DNA from: Limnoperna fortunei | Taxonomy: Eukaryota > Mollusca > Bivalvia > Mytilida > Modiolidae | NCBI GenBank assembly: GCA_944474755.1 | Contig: OX104124.1 | Coordinates: forward strand, 44,221,342 to 44,285,341 | Direction: 5' to 3' | DNA length: 64,000 nt | Shown: one piece after another, positions 63,501 to 64,000 of the stretch | Position numbering within the stretch: the first letter of the stretch is position 1 | Layout: every line of letters starts with the position of its first letter | Program-made: the position numbers and the translations under genes | Notes under the pieces: generated by a model | What the model was told of the DNA's origin: nothing | Database searches by the model: none | What the model saw: the letters and a program-made list of their open reading frames with translations, nothing else

Positions 63501-64000
63501 AAAAAATGGTGACACTGTCAAAAAATATCCTGATCGACCACGTCTAATTAAATATGCAACTTCTTTTGGACATCAAACTGCTGGGAGTGATTCACTCCCG
63601 CCCTTCTACATTACGAGTAACGAGACTAAATTCTTACCCTCACCAAAAAACGAGCTTACGATTATTCGTTCTAGACATCATCTATATAACGAAAGGTAAA
63701 TTAAACGTCTGGGCCAAAGTCTTTTGTCTTTGATCACCAATTACAAAAACTAGTCGGCGAGATCACATATGGTACCTCAGATAACTGTTCCATTTTAGTT
63801 TATATATATATCGAGGTTTGTTTCCTTTTTATTCTATTTAGTTTTATTCCATCATCATGTTATATAGTATCCTTCATTAATATAGTACTATTGCCATATT
63901 AAATATCATACATTTCGCCGTGCACTCCGGCTTCCTCCATTAAAAACTGGACGCCATGACATAGCTGAACAATTGCTGAAAGTGGCGTTAAACACCATCA

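Overview
The window is eukaryotic, AT-rich and crowded with repeats. Its spliced modular genes, tRNA-derived SINE copies, (ATCA)n-tailed repeats and Penelope-type retroelement debris look like a bivalve mollusc, perhaps a mussel. That assignment is inference from repeat style, not from a species marker.

Two spliced genes were assembled by hand from splice sites and reading frame, and both are predicted to end in a C-terminal membrane anchor. On the + strand, 1701-19043 holds the 3' part of a gene built from small coiled-coil exons (54-138 nt, all phase 1-1) and a terminal transmembrane exon; its 5' end lies outside the window or was not recognised. On the - strand, 57507-36215 holds an apparently complete 21-exon gene. 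It encodes about 1,103 residues: signal peptide, six LDL-receptor class A domains, four Ig domains, two microexon linkers, four more Ig domains, two more microexons, one transmembrane helix and a four-residue tail. Every internal junction is phase 1 and the 3,312-nt frame stays open throughout. The Ig part is a duplicated block of [4 Ig + 2 microexons]. The two genes converge tail to tail across about 17 kb of repeats.

Layout. 1-740: end of a retroelement. 1701-19043: coiled-coil gene, whose introns hold an hAT-like element (3550-4730), an intact Tc1/mariner element (5809-7178), a composite repeat segment (about 8568-10995) with a later SINE insertion, a large inverted duplication (12350-14375) and SINE remnants. 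19240-36200: retroelement tails, a 509-bp direct duplication, a broken LTR-retrotransposon gag, a 170-bp short tandem, a 173-bp satellite of 14 units (24661-27091) and several SINEs. 36215-57507: the LDLa-Ig receptor-like gene, whose largest Ig-proximal intron holds the second copy of the composite segment (about 46795-48925). 57508-64000: intergenic sequence with a two-copy dispersed repeat, a retroelement tail and SINE pieces.

No rRNA, functional tRNA, CRISPR or bacterial-type feature was seen. Gene models rest on sequence reading alone, with no transcript evidence.
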